A stretch of DNA of 29,011 bases from Deltaproteobacteria bacterium (GCA_009668925.1 SBEK01000026.1:1-29011); one strand, 5' to 3'; shown: positions 14,523-22,369, counted from the stretch's first letter. A program made the numbers and translations. The notes: a model not told the origin generated them from the letters alone.

Positions 14523-14709
14523 CAGACCTTTCAATTTTCTTCAGCAATTACATTTTTCAAGCCCCTTCGTGGCACACAATGCGCCGATCCTTTAGAGTCG
14601 CACCTACTTCATCTCCTGCTCCGCGCCTGATCGGTTTCGGTGCCTGTAAGCCATAGCAGCCCGAAGCCGGTCAGGCATAAGCCGGACGATGAATTCAGGA
14701 GGCGACGGA
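14523..14709. promoter_or_regulatory. non-coding early/late boundary with a long dyad
   Basis: These 187 bases between mor and the lysis amidase have no convincing gene. They hold a 16-bp inverted repeat, GCCTGATCGGTTTCGG (14625-14640) and CCGAAGCCGGTCAGGC (14661-14676), which pairs fully as RNA with two G-U pairs and a 20-base loop. No T-run follows, so a classical terminator is unlikely. Position suggests the late or middle promoter under Mor control, with the dyad as a binding site or a leader-RNA structure. No clear -10/-35 pair was identified, which is normal for Mor-dependent promoters. Confidence 0.5.
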
Positions 14710-15171
14710 ATGGCATCACGGCTTATTGAACGGATCATATTGCACTGCTCGGCCACACCGAACGGAAGACCGCATACCGTGCAGGATATCGACGCCTGGC
14801 ATCGAGCTAACGGCTATAAACGCACTCATCTTCCCATCAATCCCAGCCTGTCTTCAATCGGCTATCACTACGTCGTTTATGTGGACGGCTCCGTCCATAC
14901 CGGACGCGGCGTCGAGGAAGTCGGCGCGCACGCCCATGGCCACAACCAAAACTCGATCGGCATCTGCATGATCGGCACCGACAAATTCACGCGGTCGCAA
15001 TGGATGGCGGTAAGCGAGCTGGTGCACGTGCTTACGAAAGCCTACCCGGCGGCGGAAGTGCTGGGGCACCGGGATCTGCCGGACGTGAAAAAGGTATGCC
15101 CCGGCTTTAACGCGATTACCTGGTTTTACAGCGGCATGGGCCAACTGGAAGGCCACTGCCTGACCGGATAA
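14710..15171 (+). CDS. endolysin, N-acetylmuramoyl-L-alanine amidase (T7 lysozyme type)
   Basis: Cuts the amide bond between N-acetylmuramic acid and the stem peptide of peptidoglycan to release phage. Seen: an Amidase_2 domain across the 153 residues with likely zinc ligands H12 (LHCSAT), H120 (GHRDLPD) and C130 (KKVCPGF), and catalytic K128, which match the layout of T7 lysozyme (H17, H122, C130, K128). No signal peptide or transmembrane helix is seen, so it needs the holin to reach the wall. The ATG at 14710 has AGGAGG 7 bases upstream; an ATG at 14689 lies before that site. It is the first late gene. Confidence 0.93.
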   Translation: MASRLIERIILHCSATPNGRPHTVQDIDAWHRANGYKRTHLPINPSLSSIGYHYVVYVDGSVHTGRGVEEVGAHAHGHNQNSIGICMIGTDKFTRSQWMAVSELVHVLTKAYPAAEVLGHRDLPDVKKVCPGFNAITWFYSGMGQLEGHCLTG

Positions 15172-15187
15172 CCTTTTGTTGAGCGAT

Positions 15188-15238
15188 GCCCTGGGAGAGC
15201 GGGCGCGGTTGCTGGCTGCCCGGTTACACTCCCAGGGC
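15188..15238 (+). repeat. large hairpin before the holin gene
   Basis: GCCCTGGGAG (15188-15197) and CTCCCAGGGC (15229-15238) are perfect 10-bp arms. Inside them CGGGC (15200-15204) and GCCCG (15218-15222) form a second stem. It ends 9 bases before the GTAGGGAGAG binding site of the holin gene. Without a T-run it more likely affects translation or message stability than termination. Confidence 0.6.
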
Positions 15239-15256
15239 GGTTTGTAGGGAGAGCAC

Positions 15257-15805
15257 ATGGAAGAAAATATGGTCAAAAAGATTGCCGACGGCATCGTTGA
15301 TTACGCACCGTCGCTGGCCAAGATCCTCACTGCATCGGGCGTGGGCGCTCCGGCGGGAGCTGCGCTTGAAGTGATCAGCTCCCTGGGCAAGGCGTTCGGC
15401 CTTGGTACTAAGGCCACGCCCGAAGCCATTCAGGCCGCAATCGCTTCAGATCCGCAGCTCGCCCTCAAGGCGATGTTAGCCGAGCAAGACTTCACATTGA
15501 AAAAGCGCAACCAGGATATTGAAGAACTTAAAATAACCCTTGCGGATGTCCAATCGGCCCGCACACGCGAATCAGCCATTAAAGATAACGTCAACAAGAT
15601 ATTGGCCTATGCCATTGTAGGCGCGTTCATCGCGCTCGTTGCCGGGACATTACTCGGATTTGCCAAAGTGGAAAGCGTTCTCGCCGGTACACTGGTCGGA
15701 TATCTTTCGGCCAAATGCGAGCAGGTATTGGCTTACTATTTCGGAAGCTCAAGAGGTAGCGATAAAAAGACAGACCTTTTAGCAAAAGCGGAAGCGGTCA
15801 AATAA
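15257..15805 (+). CDS. holin-like membrane protein (GTA holin / 3TM type)
   Basis: A 182-residue protein with an N-terminal weakly hydrophobic helix region (VDYAPSLAKILTASGVGAPAGAALEVISSLGKAFG), a charged helical middle part (about 75-108), and two hydrophobic segments near 112-133 (ILAYAIVGAFIALVAGTLLGF) and 138-160 (VLAGTLVGYLSAKCEQVLAYYFG), ending in a basic tail. This pattern matches the 3TM holins of gene-transfer agents and Mu-like phages, which permeabilise the inner membrane so the endolysin can act. It follows the endolysin gene. Its TAA overlaps the next ATG. Confidence 0.75.
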   Translation: MEENMVKKIADGIVDYAPSLAKILTASGVGAPAGAALEVISSLGKAFGLGTKATPEAIQAAIASDPQLALKAMLAEQDFTLKKRNQDIEELKITLADVQSARTRESAIKDNVNKILAYAIVGAFIALVAGTLLGFAKVESVLAGTLVGYLSAKCEQVLAYYFGSSRGSDKKTDLLAKAEAVK

Positions 15806-16023
15806 TGGACGACGCCGATCGCGCCCAGAATATGACGGAAGTATACGAGCACGCAGCGCTCAATCGACCGTCTTTCTTTCAGCCCATTCCAGGCGGTCGA
15901 AAGTGGCGCGAATGCGACGACTGCGGGAAGCCGATTCCGATAGCCCGTATGAAAGCGAATCCCAGCGCCACGCGCTGCATAAAATGTCAAACCATAGCGG
16001 AGGAAGAACTTCATGACACCTGA
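15805..16023 (+). CDS. DksA/TraR-type C4 zinc finger protein
   Basis: A 72-residue protein with C37-x2-C40 and C58-x2-C61 in ECDDCGKPIPIARMKANPSATRCIKCQ, the signature of the DksA/TraR zinc finger. TraR-type short members bind RNA polymerase through its secondary channel and mimic DksA with ppGpp, so this may bias host transcription during late growth (family knowledge). The N-terminal part is short, as in TraR. It is coupled to the holin stop and overlaps the next gene by 11 bases. Confidence 0.85.
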   Translation: MDDADRAQNMTEVYEHAALNRPSFFQPIPGGRKWRECDDCGKPIPIARMKANPSATRCIKCQTIAEEELHDT

Positions 16024-16345
16024 GCAGATCGCGGCACTCTCGGCAATTGCATCGATCATCGGACAAATAGGCACCTGGCCGATCGCCTCACTACTCGCCG
16101 TCATCGTACTCGGTCCCTGGGCAATCATGTTTTGCCTGGCCAGATCAAACGAAAAGCGGCTGGAGGCGGCGGTAAAGATGTACGAGTCCAACGTGAAACT
16201 GGTTATCAGTTACGAGAAGATTGCCACCGAACAGGTGGACACGATACGCCTGGCCACGGCGGCAACCGTCGAGCTGACCACTTGGCTTAAAACAAGAACC
16301 CCGTGCCACGCTCTGCTGGCCGCGCGATTGAGGAGCGAAAGCTGA
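16013..16345 (+). CDS. single-pass membrane protein in the lysis region (110 residues)
   Basis: One or two hydrophobic segments lie at about residues 8-44 (LSAIASIIGQIGTWPIASLLAVIVLGPWAIMFCLA). They are followed by a helical, probably coiled-coil region (NEKRLEAAVKMYESNVKLVISYEKIATEQVDTIRLA) and a short basic end. The layout would suit an accessory holin or an inner-membrane spanin-like protein, but no motif proves either. GGAGGAAG precedes the ATG. It overlaps both neighbours by a few bases, so it is tightly packed in the operon. Confidence 0.65.
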   Translation: MTPEQIAALSAIASIIGQIGTWPIASLLAVIVLGPWAIMFCLARSNEKRLEAAVKMYESNVKLVISYEKIATEQVDTIRLATAATVELTTWLKTRTPCHALLAARLRSES

Positions 16346-16590
16346 TGAGCCTGCAAAACGAAATGCGCCGTACCCGGATGACCAATCTGCAATACACCGA
16401 AAAGCGTCTGCGGGCGGATATCGATTCGCTCGTGAAACTGATCTGCATCAACCTTGATGGCAGCCTACATCGTGCCGAGGATCTGCCGATCGCCGAGATC
16501 GACAGCCAGTGGGACGATCTGAAATCCAAGTGGGCGGATCTGATCAGTGCCCAGGCGAAAATCAAGCGTCTGGAGGAGGAGCTGAAGTAA
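16345..16590 (+). CDS. small coiled-coil protein before the terminase (81 residues)
   Basis: Reads MSLQNEMRRTRMTNLQYTEKRLRADIDSLVKLICINLDG..., mainly helical with heptad-like spacing at both ends and no membrane segment. The ATG at 16345 overlaps the previous stop, with GGAG upstream; an upstream ATG at 16303 lies in the preceding gene. The stop overlaps the small terminase start. Mu-like phages have several small unknown genes at this place. Confidence 0.65.
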   Translation: MSLQNEMRRTRMTNLQYTEKRLRADIDSLVKLICINLDGSLHRAEDLPIAEIDSQWDDLKSKWADLISAQAKIKRLEEELK

Positions 16591-17087
16591 TGGCCGAAAA
16601 AGGCGCGCGCACACAACTGGAGCCGGTAGCCCGGCAGATGTTCATTGATGGCAAATCGCTTTCCGCGATCGAGGCCGAGTTGAACGTCTCGCGCCAGACG
16701 CTTTCCGCGTGGAAGGGCCAGACAAAGAAACCAAACGAAGATCTCGACGAATGGGACAAGGCCCGCGCGCGCAAGGCCAATTTCGGCCTGCGGATGGAAG
16801 CGCTCCTGGAGCGCGAATTGACATTCGCCGAAGAACGTCAGCCCGGCGCGATCGAGGGCGCGTCGCTTGATAACCTCTCCAAGTTGGGGAGCCTGGTCGT
16901 TAAATTCCGCGCCCAGGAAAGCACGGGAGTGGGCTACGACAAGGCAAAGGTCTTCCTGGAGAATATTCAATGGATCGTGGGCTGGCTCAGGGAAAACGAC
17001 CCGGAAGGACTCAAGGCGCTCGCGGCTGATTTCGACGCAATGACGGTGCAGTTTAAAACGGAGCAGATGAATGGCTCAAATGCGTAA
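16590..17087 (+). CDS. terminase small subunit-like protein (Mu-type, helix-turn-helix)
   Basis: A 165-residue protein with an N-terminal helix-turn-helix (about residues 14-42, RQMFIDGKSLSAIEAELNVSRQTLSAWKGQ), then WDKARARKANFGLRMEALLERELTF and a helical C-terminal part. The layout resembles DUF1804 or Mu gp27-type proteins placed directly before the large terminase, and DNA recognition for packaging is the likely job. The start is fixed by the TAATG overlap with the previous gene. It overlaps the large terminase start by 17 bases. Confidence 0.75.
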   Translation: MAEKGARTQLEPVARQMFIDGKSLSAIEAELNVSRQTLSAWKGQTKKPNEDLDEWDKARARKANFGLRMEALLERELTFAEERQPGAIEGASLDNLSKLGSLVVKFRAQESTGVGYDKAKVFLENIQWIVGWLRENDPEGLKALAADFDAMTVQFKTEQMNGSNA

Positions 17088-18615
17088 AAAACCGAATCTG
17101 ACCGAAGGGCAATTCGACCAGCAGGTCGCCGAACTCAAGAAGTGGATACGCGAATCCGTGTCCCCTTTCGAGAACGATACGCCCGCCAAGCAGCATACGC
17201 GTCGTGAGCGCGGCCGCAAGGATCTGCTTTATTTCTTTGCCACCTACATGCCGCATTATTTCAGCGTCGCCTTCGGAGATTTCCACGGCGAATGGCAGGA
17301 GATCACCGAGCTTAAAGATCAGTTTGCCCTCGTGGGTGCGCCGCGCGAACATGCAAAGTCCACTTTCTTTACCCTGGGTAATCCGGTTCATAAGATCTGC
17401 TACGAGCTCAAGAAGTTCATTTGGCCCTGTTCCGATACGCACGAGCAGGCAACCGCCTTCTCTTTGCAGATCAAACTGGAGTTTGAAGATAACCCGCGCA
17501 TCATCCACGATTTCGGCAAGCTTAAAACCAAAAACTGGAGCGACGACGAATTCGAGACCGCGAACGGCGTAAAAGTTTTAGCCCGTGGCCGCGGCGACAA
17601 AGTGCGCGGCATCCGCTTCCGGCAATATCGCCCGGACATGGCGATCTTTGACGACATGGAAAACGACGAGACCGTCGAGAACCCGCGAACAACGAAGAAG
17701 ATCATCAACTGGATACGCGGCGCGGTGCTGGGCTCTCTGGGCAAGGGGTATTCCGCCATCATGGTCGGGAACCTCTTCCATCCGCTTTCGGCGATCAGCA
17801 AACTGATCGCCGAAGAGGACGAAGACGGCCTGCCCCGTTATGCCTCAAAAGTCTATGACGCAATCCTGGACGAGGAGAATCATATCCCGTTGTGGCCGGC
17901 GCTCTGGCCGTGGGAGCGGCTCATGCAAAAAAAGCATGATGTCGGCACTTACACCTTCAACAAGGAAATGCGCAACAAGGTCGGCACCGAGGATTCGCCT
18001 TTCCCGGAGGACACGGTCACTTTCCACGATCGCATTGAGGTCATGAACCGGCCTTTGATTTTTGCCACGGGCGTCGACCCGGCCAGCACTGCCAATTCAA
18101 AGTCCGACTTCCGCAGCGTGGTCACCTGGGGGCTGGATCGCCAGCGCATGTCTTTTCACTGCATGCACGCCTGGATCAAACGCCGCTCGATCGGCGAGTT
18201 CTTTGCCGCCTGTTACGCGCAAAACGCTCTTTATCCCGGCCGCGTCATCGTGGAAGAAAACATGCTGAAGGAATTCCTGCATGAGGCCATCCAGAATTTC
18301 GCCAAGGAAGTTGGCAGCTATCTGCCCTGGCAGCCGGTCACCCATACCACTAGCAAGATCGATTCGCGCATCATCGGCACCTGCGAGTATTTGTGGGAAC
18401 ATAAGAAGATGACGTTTGAGAAAAACCACAGTGACCAGAACATACTGCGCGAGCAGTTTATTTATATCCTGAACCCGACCGTACACGATGACGGTCCGGA
18501 TGCCTCGGAAATGGCCATCAGCTACCTGCAAAAAAGTACGGGTATGGACGTCGCCTATGAGACCGTCCGGCAGAGGGAAACTTTCCAGGGTCTGACCAGG
18601 GGGGCGGCATGGTGA
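17071..18615 (+). CDS. terminase large subunit (Mu gp28-like)
   Basis: The motor and nuclease that packages phage DNA into the prohead. Seen: an ATPase domain with a Walker A-like motif GAPREHAKST at about 89-98 and Walker B DMAIFDDME at 189-197, and a C-terminal RNase H-like nuclease domain with D336 in TGVDPAST, an acidic VIVEEN segment, and DDGPDASEMA near the end. The 514 residues fit the family. In Mu, packaging begins near the left end and takes in some host DNA (headful). It is translationally coupled to the small subunit gene. A structured non-coding segment follows. Confidence 0.92.
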   Translation: MAQMRKKPNLTEGQFDQQVAELKKWIRESVSPFENDTPAKQHTRRERGRKDLLYFFATYMPHYFSVAFGDFHGEWQEITELKDQFALVGAPREHAKSTFFTLGNPVHKICYELKKFIWPCSDTHEQATAFSLQIKLEFEDNPRIIHDFGKLKTKNWSDDEFETANGVKVLARGRGDKVRGIRFRQYRPDMAIFDDMENDETVENPRTTKKIINWIRGAVLGSLGKGYSAIMVGNLFHPLSAISKLIAEEDEDGLPRYASKVYDAILDEENHIPLWPALWPWERLMQKKHDVGTYTFNKEMRNKVGTEDSPFPEDTVTFHDRIEVMNRPLIFATGVDPASTANSKSDFRSVVTWGLDRQRMSFHCMHAWIKRRSIGEFFAACYAQNALYPGRVIVEENMLKEFLHEAIQNFAKEVGSYLPWQPVTHTTSKIDSRIIGTCEYLWEHKKMTFEKNHSDQNILREQFIYILNPTVHDDGPDASEMAISYLQKSTGMDVAYETVRQRETFQGLTRGAAW

Positions 18616-18736
18616 GGCAGACCGGGGCAAAAATGCCCCACAATCGATTTTGGGCCGCAAGCCGCCCCATCATGGGGAGTTTCGTTGACACAATGTTTAT
18701 AAACACGTTTAGGCGTGTTCCTCGGGGGAATTTATA
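18616..18736 (+). promoter_or_regulatory. structured leader before the portal gene, with possible promoter
   Basis: GGGGCA (18624-18629) and TGCCCC (18634-18639) form a tight hairpin. GGGGCGGC (18601-18608) can pair with GCCGCCCC (18661-18668), while CCCCAT (18665-18670) can instead pair with ATGGGG (18672-18677), giving competing structures. A perfect -35 box TTGACA is at 18685-18690, but the -10 position at 17 bases is only TTTAGG. The palindromes TGTTTATAAACA (18694-18705) and AACACG/CGTGTT (18702-18719) overlap behind it, like operator sites. GGGGGAA serves as ribosome binding site. Confidence 0.45.
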
Positions 18737-20905
18737 ATGCTGCTGGACCAATTTGGCCGGGAAATTAAATCCAACAAGCCTATTTTGCAGGAAGTGGCCG
18801 TTTCCGGGGTCCGGGACCGCTACGATTCCTACCCGTCCCAGGGGCTCACTCCGCAGCGCCTTGCCGCGATCTTCAAAGATGCCGATCAGGGCCACCTGGA
18901 CCGCCAGGCCGAACTCTTCGGCGAGATGGAAGAAAAAGACCTGCACCTGGGCGGCATTCTCCAGACGAGGAAGCTCGCCGTATCCGGTTTGGAGTGGGAC
19001 ATCCTTCCGGCCTCCGAATCCGCCGAGGACAAGAAAATCGCCCAAGCGGCAGCCGAGATGATCGAGTATCTGGAGAACTTCGAAGACGGCATCCTCGATA
19101 TGCTCGACGCCATCGGCAAAGCCTTCGCCGTCCAGGAGATCATGTGGGACATGAGCGAGGGCCAGGTGTGGGCCAAAGACATTAACTGGATCAGCCAGCG
19201 CCGCTTCACGTTTGGGAAGCCGGACGGACTTCTGCTCAAGACGCCCAAACTGCTCACCGATGAGCAGCCGATCTGGGGAGAGGATCTGCTGCCCAACAAG
19301 TTTGTTCTACACAAGTATCGCGCCCGATCCGGAGCGACGCCGCGTGGCGGCATTCTGCGCCCCTGCGCCTATATGTACCTGTTCAAAAACTTCGATATCA
19401 AAGACTGGGTGATCTTTAACGAACTGTTCGCCGTGCCCATGCGTGTGGGCAAATACAAGCCCGAAGCGGGGACGTCCGAAAAGGAAGCCCTCAAGCGCGC
19501 CGTATTTAACCTGGGCGTCGACGCGGCGGCGGTCATTGCCGACAATACGCTGATCGAAATCCTGGAGACCAAACTGCGCGGCGACGCCGGCACATTCAGT
19601 TCGCTTGCCGAATTCTGCGACCGCGCCATGAGTAAGGGCGTCCTGGGCCACACCGGCAGCGCCGAGAGCACCTCGGGACGCCTCGGCGGCGAAGTGGCGG
19701 CGGAAAACGTCCGGCAGGATCTGAAGGAAGCCGATTCCCGTTCTGTCGAAAAAACCGTCAAGATGCAGGTCCTCGCGCCCTGGGTGGTTTTCAACTTTGG
19801 GCCGGGCAAGGGCGTGCCGATCTTCAAAATCCACTACGAGGCCGACGAAGACCTGGAAACAATCGCCAAGGTCTACGGCATCCTGGTAAAAGACGCCGGC
19901 TTCGAGGGCATTCCGGAGAGTCACATCCACGATCGCTTCAGCATACCCGTCCCGGACAAAGGCGAAAAGACATTACGCCCTGCGCAACCGGCTCAGCCGC
20001 AAGCGGAACCGGGACAGGAGCCGGCACCGAAACCCGCCGCCAACAAAGCCCTGATCATGATCAATGCGGCAATCGACCCCACGGACGCCTGGATCGATTT
20101 CTATATGAAACAACTTGCGCCGCATCTGAGCAACGCCCGCATGGGCGCGCTTGATGAAATCGAGACGTGGCTCAAATCCTTGCCCACGCCGCCGGAGGAA
20201 GCGGCGTTTGTCTCGCACATCGAAGACGTCCTGGGCGCATCAGCAGCCACAGCGATCGGCCGCAACGTCATTACAGACACCGTTGCGCAGATCTACACGG
20301 CCTTCCGTGAGACTCCCGGTGTAACCCTATCCTTTGGCGGGCCGGATATCCGCGCCATCAACTTCCTGGGCACGCTGGATCACTACTACACATCGGGCTA
20401 TCTCAAGAATCCCGACGCTCAGAACGTCATGCGCGCGTTCATTCAGGAGCGCTACCTGGAAAAAGTCGGCGGACTGTTCGGGCGCGGCAATCCGGACGAT
20501 ATCGCCGAGTTCCGGAATCTGCTGGGGCAGAAAGTTGCCGATCTTGAAGATTGGCAGATCAGGCGCATCGTCGAAACCAGCGTCCAGCGCACGCGCAACT
20601 GGGCGGCCGTGTCACAAATGCATGAAGGCGGCGTCACGCAGATGGAAGTCTATGAGCCCACCAGAGACTGCGCTTTTTGCGCCGCCATGAATGGCCAGGT
20701 GATCAGCGTCGCCACGGCATACGCGGTCATGGAGCGCCAGGCGGACATGACGCCGGACGAATACGAGGCCGATCTCCGCGCGAGCACCGCCGAATTGAAT
20801 CGGATGGCACAGGCAGTCGACAAGATCGAATACACGGCCAACGCGGGGCGCATCCCGCCGTATCATCCGCATTGCCGGGGCATGATCATCAAGAAAGTTA
20901 GGTAG
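18737..20905 (+). CDS. portal protein (DUF935, Mu gp29) fused to a MuF-like minor head protein (gp30)
   Basis: Residues 1-410 are a DUF935 portal: ILQEVAVSGVRDRYDSYPSQGLTPQRLAAIFKDAD at the start, then EEKDLHLGGILQTRKLAVSGLEWDI and AENVRQDLKEADSRSVEKT. A proline-rich linker (about 413-436, RPAQPAQPQAEPGQEPAPKP) and a helical part follow. The C-terminal 190 residues are a MuF/SPP1 gp7-like module with EPTRDCAFCAAMNGQVI near 637-653 and the family-ending motif RIPPYHPHCRGMI near 706-718. In Mu, portal and F are separate genes. The portal ring is the DNA entry point of the head; MuF proteins help head assembly and may be injected. The frame is open throughout, so the fusion is real unless there is a sequencing error. 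Confidence 0.9.
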   Translation: MLLDQFGREIKSNKPILQEVAVSGVRDRYDSYPSQGLTPQRLAAIFKDADQGHLDRQAELFGEMEEKDLHLGGILQTRKLAVSGLEWDILPASESAEDKKIAQAAAEMIEYLENFEDGILDMLDAIGKAFAVQEIMWDMSEGQVWAKDINWISQRRFTFGKPDGLLLKTPKLLTDEQPIWGEDLLPNKFVLHKYRARSGATPRGGILRPCAYMYLFKNFDIKDWVIFNELFAVPMRVGKYKPEAGTSEKEALKRAVFNLGVDAAAVIADNTLIEILETKLRGDAGTFSSLAEFCDRAMSKGVLGHTGSAESTSGRLGGEVAAENVRQDLKEADSRSVEKTVKMQVLAPWVVFNFGPGKGVPIFKIHYEADEDLETIAKVYGILVKDAGFEGIPESHIHDRFSIPVPDKGEKTLRPAQPAQPQAEPGQEPAPKPAANKALIMINAAIDPTDAWIDFYMKQLAPHLSNARMGALDEIETWLKSLPTPPEEAAFVSHIEDVLGASAATAIGRNVITDTVAQIYTAFRETPGVTLSFGGPDIRAINFLGTLDHYYTSGYLKNPDAQNVMRAFIQERYLEKVGGLFGRGNPDDIAEFRNLLGQKVADLEDWQIRRIVETSVQRTRNWAAVSQMHEGGVTQMEVYEPTRDCAFCAAMNGQVISVATAYAVMERQADMTPDEYEADLRASTAELNRMAQAVDKIEYTANAGRIPPYHPHCRGMIIKKVR

Positions 20906-20914
20906 GACGCGTTT

Positions 20915-21364
20915 ATGGACATCACGCACAAAATACAACCGGAGTTTGCCCGGCTGGCCCGCAGCTTAAGAGGCGATGTCCAGGGCGCAAGCCGGGCCGG
21001 GATGATCAACGTCGCCGCAGCCGTGGAAGCGCGCGCCCGGAGGAATGCGCCGGTTAGAACCTCCAATCTGGCCAACACCGGCACAAGCAGGGTCAGCCCC
21101 GACGGCACGATCGGAACCGTGTCGTTTACCGCGCCTTACGCCGGTCACGTTCATCAGGGCACCGGGCTATACGGGCCACATAAGACCAAGATCGTGCCCA
21201 AGAGCAAAAAGGCCCTCTACTGGCCCGGTGCGGCGCACCCGGTCAGAGCCGTCAGAGGTATAAGAGCCAATCCCTTCTTGCTCACAGCGGCTGAGGATGC
21301 GGACATGGAAGCGCTCTTCACCGAAGGCGCACAGAATTATCTGAAGCAGAAAGGTGAATCATAA
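20915..21364 (+). CDS. HK97 gp10-like head-tail connector / virion morphogenesis protein
   Basis: A 149-residue protein with the gp10-family layout: a helical start (IQPEFARLARSLRGDVQGASRAGMINVAAAVEARARRNAPVRTSNLANT), then VSFTAPYAGHVHQGTGLYGPHK near 66-88 and the typical ending IRANPFLLTAAEDADMEAL. It takes the place of Mu gp31 (G), between minor head protein F and protease I, and probably acts at the neck or in tail completion. The stop overlaps the next gene by one base. Confidence 0.78.
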   Translation: MDITHKIQPEFARLARSLRGDVQGASRAGMINVAAAVEARARRNAPVRTSNLANTGTSRVSPDGTIGTVSFTAPYAGHVHQGTGLYGPHKTKIVPKSKKALYWPGAAHPVRAVRGIRANPFLLTAAEDADMEALFTEGAQNYLKQKGES

Positions 21365-22362
21365 TGGACCCGTTAATAGCATTGATTTGCAAAGAATTAA
21401 ACGGAGAGATCCCCGAAGAGATCCAGGTGATTCCTTACGGCATCAACGTGGACACGCCGAAAGGCCCGTTTACCCTGGACGACGAATGCGGCGCCGCCGT
21501 CATCGCGGCCTTTGCCGCGCAGAAGAATCAAATGGTGATTGATTACGAGCATCAAACGCTGATGGGCACAGAGGCCCCGGCGGCCGGCTGGATCACCAAG
21601 CTTATCAATAAAGGCAAGGATGGCATCTGGGCGGCGGTGGAGTGGACCGACCGCGCGAAGCAGTATTTGAAAAACCGCGAATACCGCTACGTCAGCCCCG
21701 TCGTCCTGAAGCGTATCAGTGACAACAAGATTCTGCGCCTGATCAACGTGGCGCTCACCAATCAGCCCAACATCGACGGCATGGTGCCGCTCGTAAATAA
21801 AGCGGGAGAATATCAAACCAAAATCAACAAGGAGGATACAGACATGGATAAAGAATTATTAAAACTGCTCGGCCTGCCCGAAACGGCATCCATGCAGGAC
21901 GCCATTACGGCAATCAACAAACTCAAGACGCCCGTCCAGATCATCGCTAACAAGGGCGTGCTCACCGCGCTGGGCCTGGCCGAAACGGCAACGGAGGCCG
22001 AAATTACCGGCACGATCATGGCGATGAAGCAGTCGCACACGCAGGTTGGAGCACTCGCCCAGGAACTGGCCGCGCTCAAAACCACGATCGGCGTCAAGGA
22101 TGCCGCCGATGCCGTCGCCCTGGCTATGAAAGACGGCAAAATCACGCCGGCGCAGAAGGAATGGGCGGATGAATACGCCAAGCGCGATCTGGAAGGTTTT
22201 AAGGTCTTCGTCGCCAAGGCTCCGACCGTCGTCGTCATGGGCAAGATCGTCGGCGAAGATAAGAAACCCGAAGACGCGCTCGATGACGTGCAGATGGCCG
22301 TCAACAAACAGATGGGCATCGATGACGTGACGTTCAAGAAGTACAACCCGGCAAAACAATAA
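21364..22362 (+). CDS. prohead protease I with in-frame scaffold (Mu gp32-like)
   Basis: The N-terminal half is a herpesvirus/phage-type serine protease: likely catalytic H63 in VIDYEHQTL and S111 in YRYVSPVVL. It cuts the scaffold during head maturation. The C-terminal half (after residue 160) is helical and scaffold-like. The protein is 332 residues and lies before the decoration and capsid genes in Mu order. An internal start at 21844 would give the scaffold alone. Confidence 0.9.
   Translation: MDPLIALICKELNGEIPEEIQVIPYGINVDTPKGPFTLDDECGAAVIAAFAAQKNQMVIDYEHQTLMGTEAPAAGWITKLINKGKDGIWAAVEWTDRAKQYLKNREYRYVSPVVLKRISDNKILRLINVALTNQPNIDGMVPLVNKAGEYQTKINKEDTDMDKELLKLLGLPETASMQDAITAINKLKTPVQIIANKGVLTALGLAETATEAEITGTIMAMKQSHTQVGALAQELAALKTTIGVKDAADAVALAMKDGKITPAQKEWADEYAKRDLEGFKVFVAKAPTVVVMGKIVGEDKKPEDALDDVQMAVNKQMGIDDVTFKKYNPAKQ
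21844..22362 (+). CDS. scaffold protein Z from an internal start of the protease gene
   Basis: AAGGAGG (21829-21835) is a near-perfect ribosome binding site inside the protease gene, 8 bases before an in-frame ATG at codon 161. It yields a 172-residue helical protein beginning MDKELLKLLGLPETASMQDAI. In Mu, gpZ is made this way from gene I and acts as the internal scaffold of the head. The presence of such a strong site exactly at the domain border is direct sequence evidence; production itself is inferred. Confidence 0.75.
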   Translation: MDKELLKLLGLPETASMQDAITAINKLKTPVQIIANKGVLTALGLAETATEAEITGTIMAMKQSHTQVGALAQELAALKTTIGVKDAADAVALAMKDGKITPAQKEWADEYAKRDLEGFKVFVAKAPTVVVMGKIVGEDKKPEDALDDVQMAVNKQMGIDDVTFKKYNPAKQ

Positions 22363-22369
22363 ACCCGAT

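Noticed and set aside
13806..14534. 242-codon open frame on the minus strand
   Set aside because: It covers gemA, the 63-residue gene and mor on the opposite strand. The plus-strand frames have clear families and binding sites, so this one is a shadow.
15188..15238. Rho-independent terminator between endolysin and holin
   Set aside because: The hairpin is strong, but no T-run follows on either strand, and the lysis genes need to be transcribed together.
16303..16590. 95-residue version of the coiled-coil gene
   Set aside because: The ATG at 16345, overlapping the previous stop and following GGAG, is better. The extra residues are encoded inside the previous gene.
18097..19045. Two overlapping minus-strand frames across the terminase/portal junction
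   Set aside because: They are antisense to well-supported terminase and portal coding sequence and resemble nothing.
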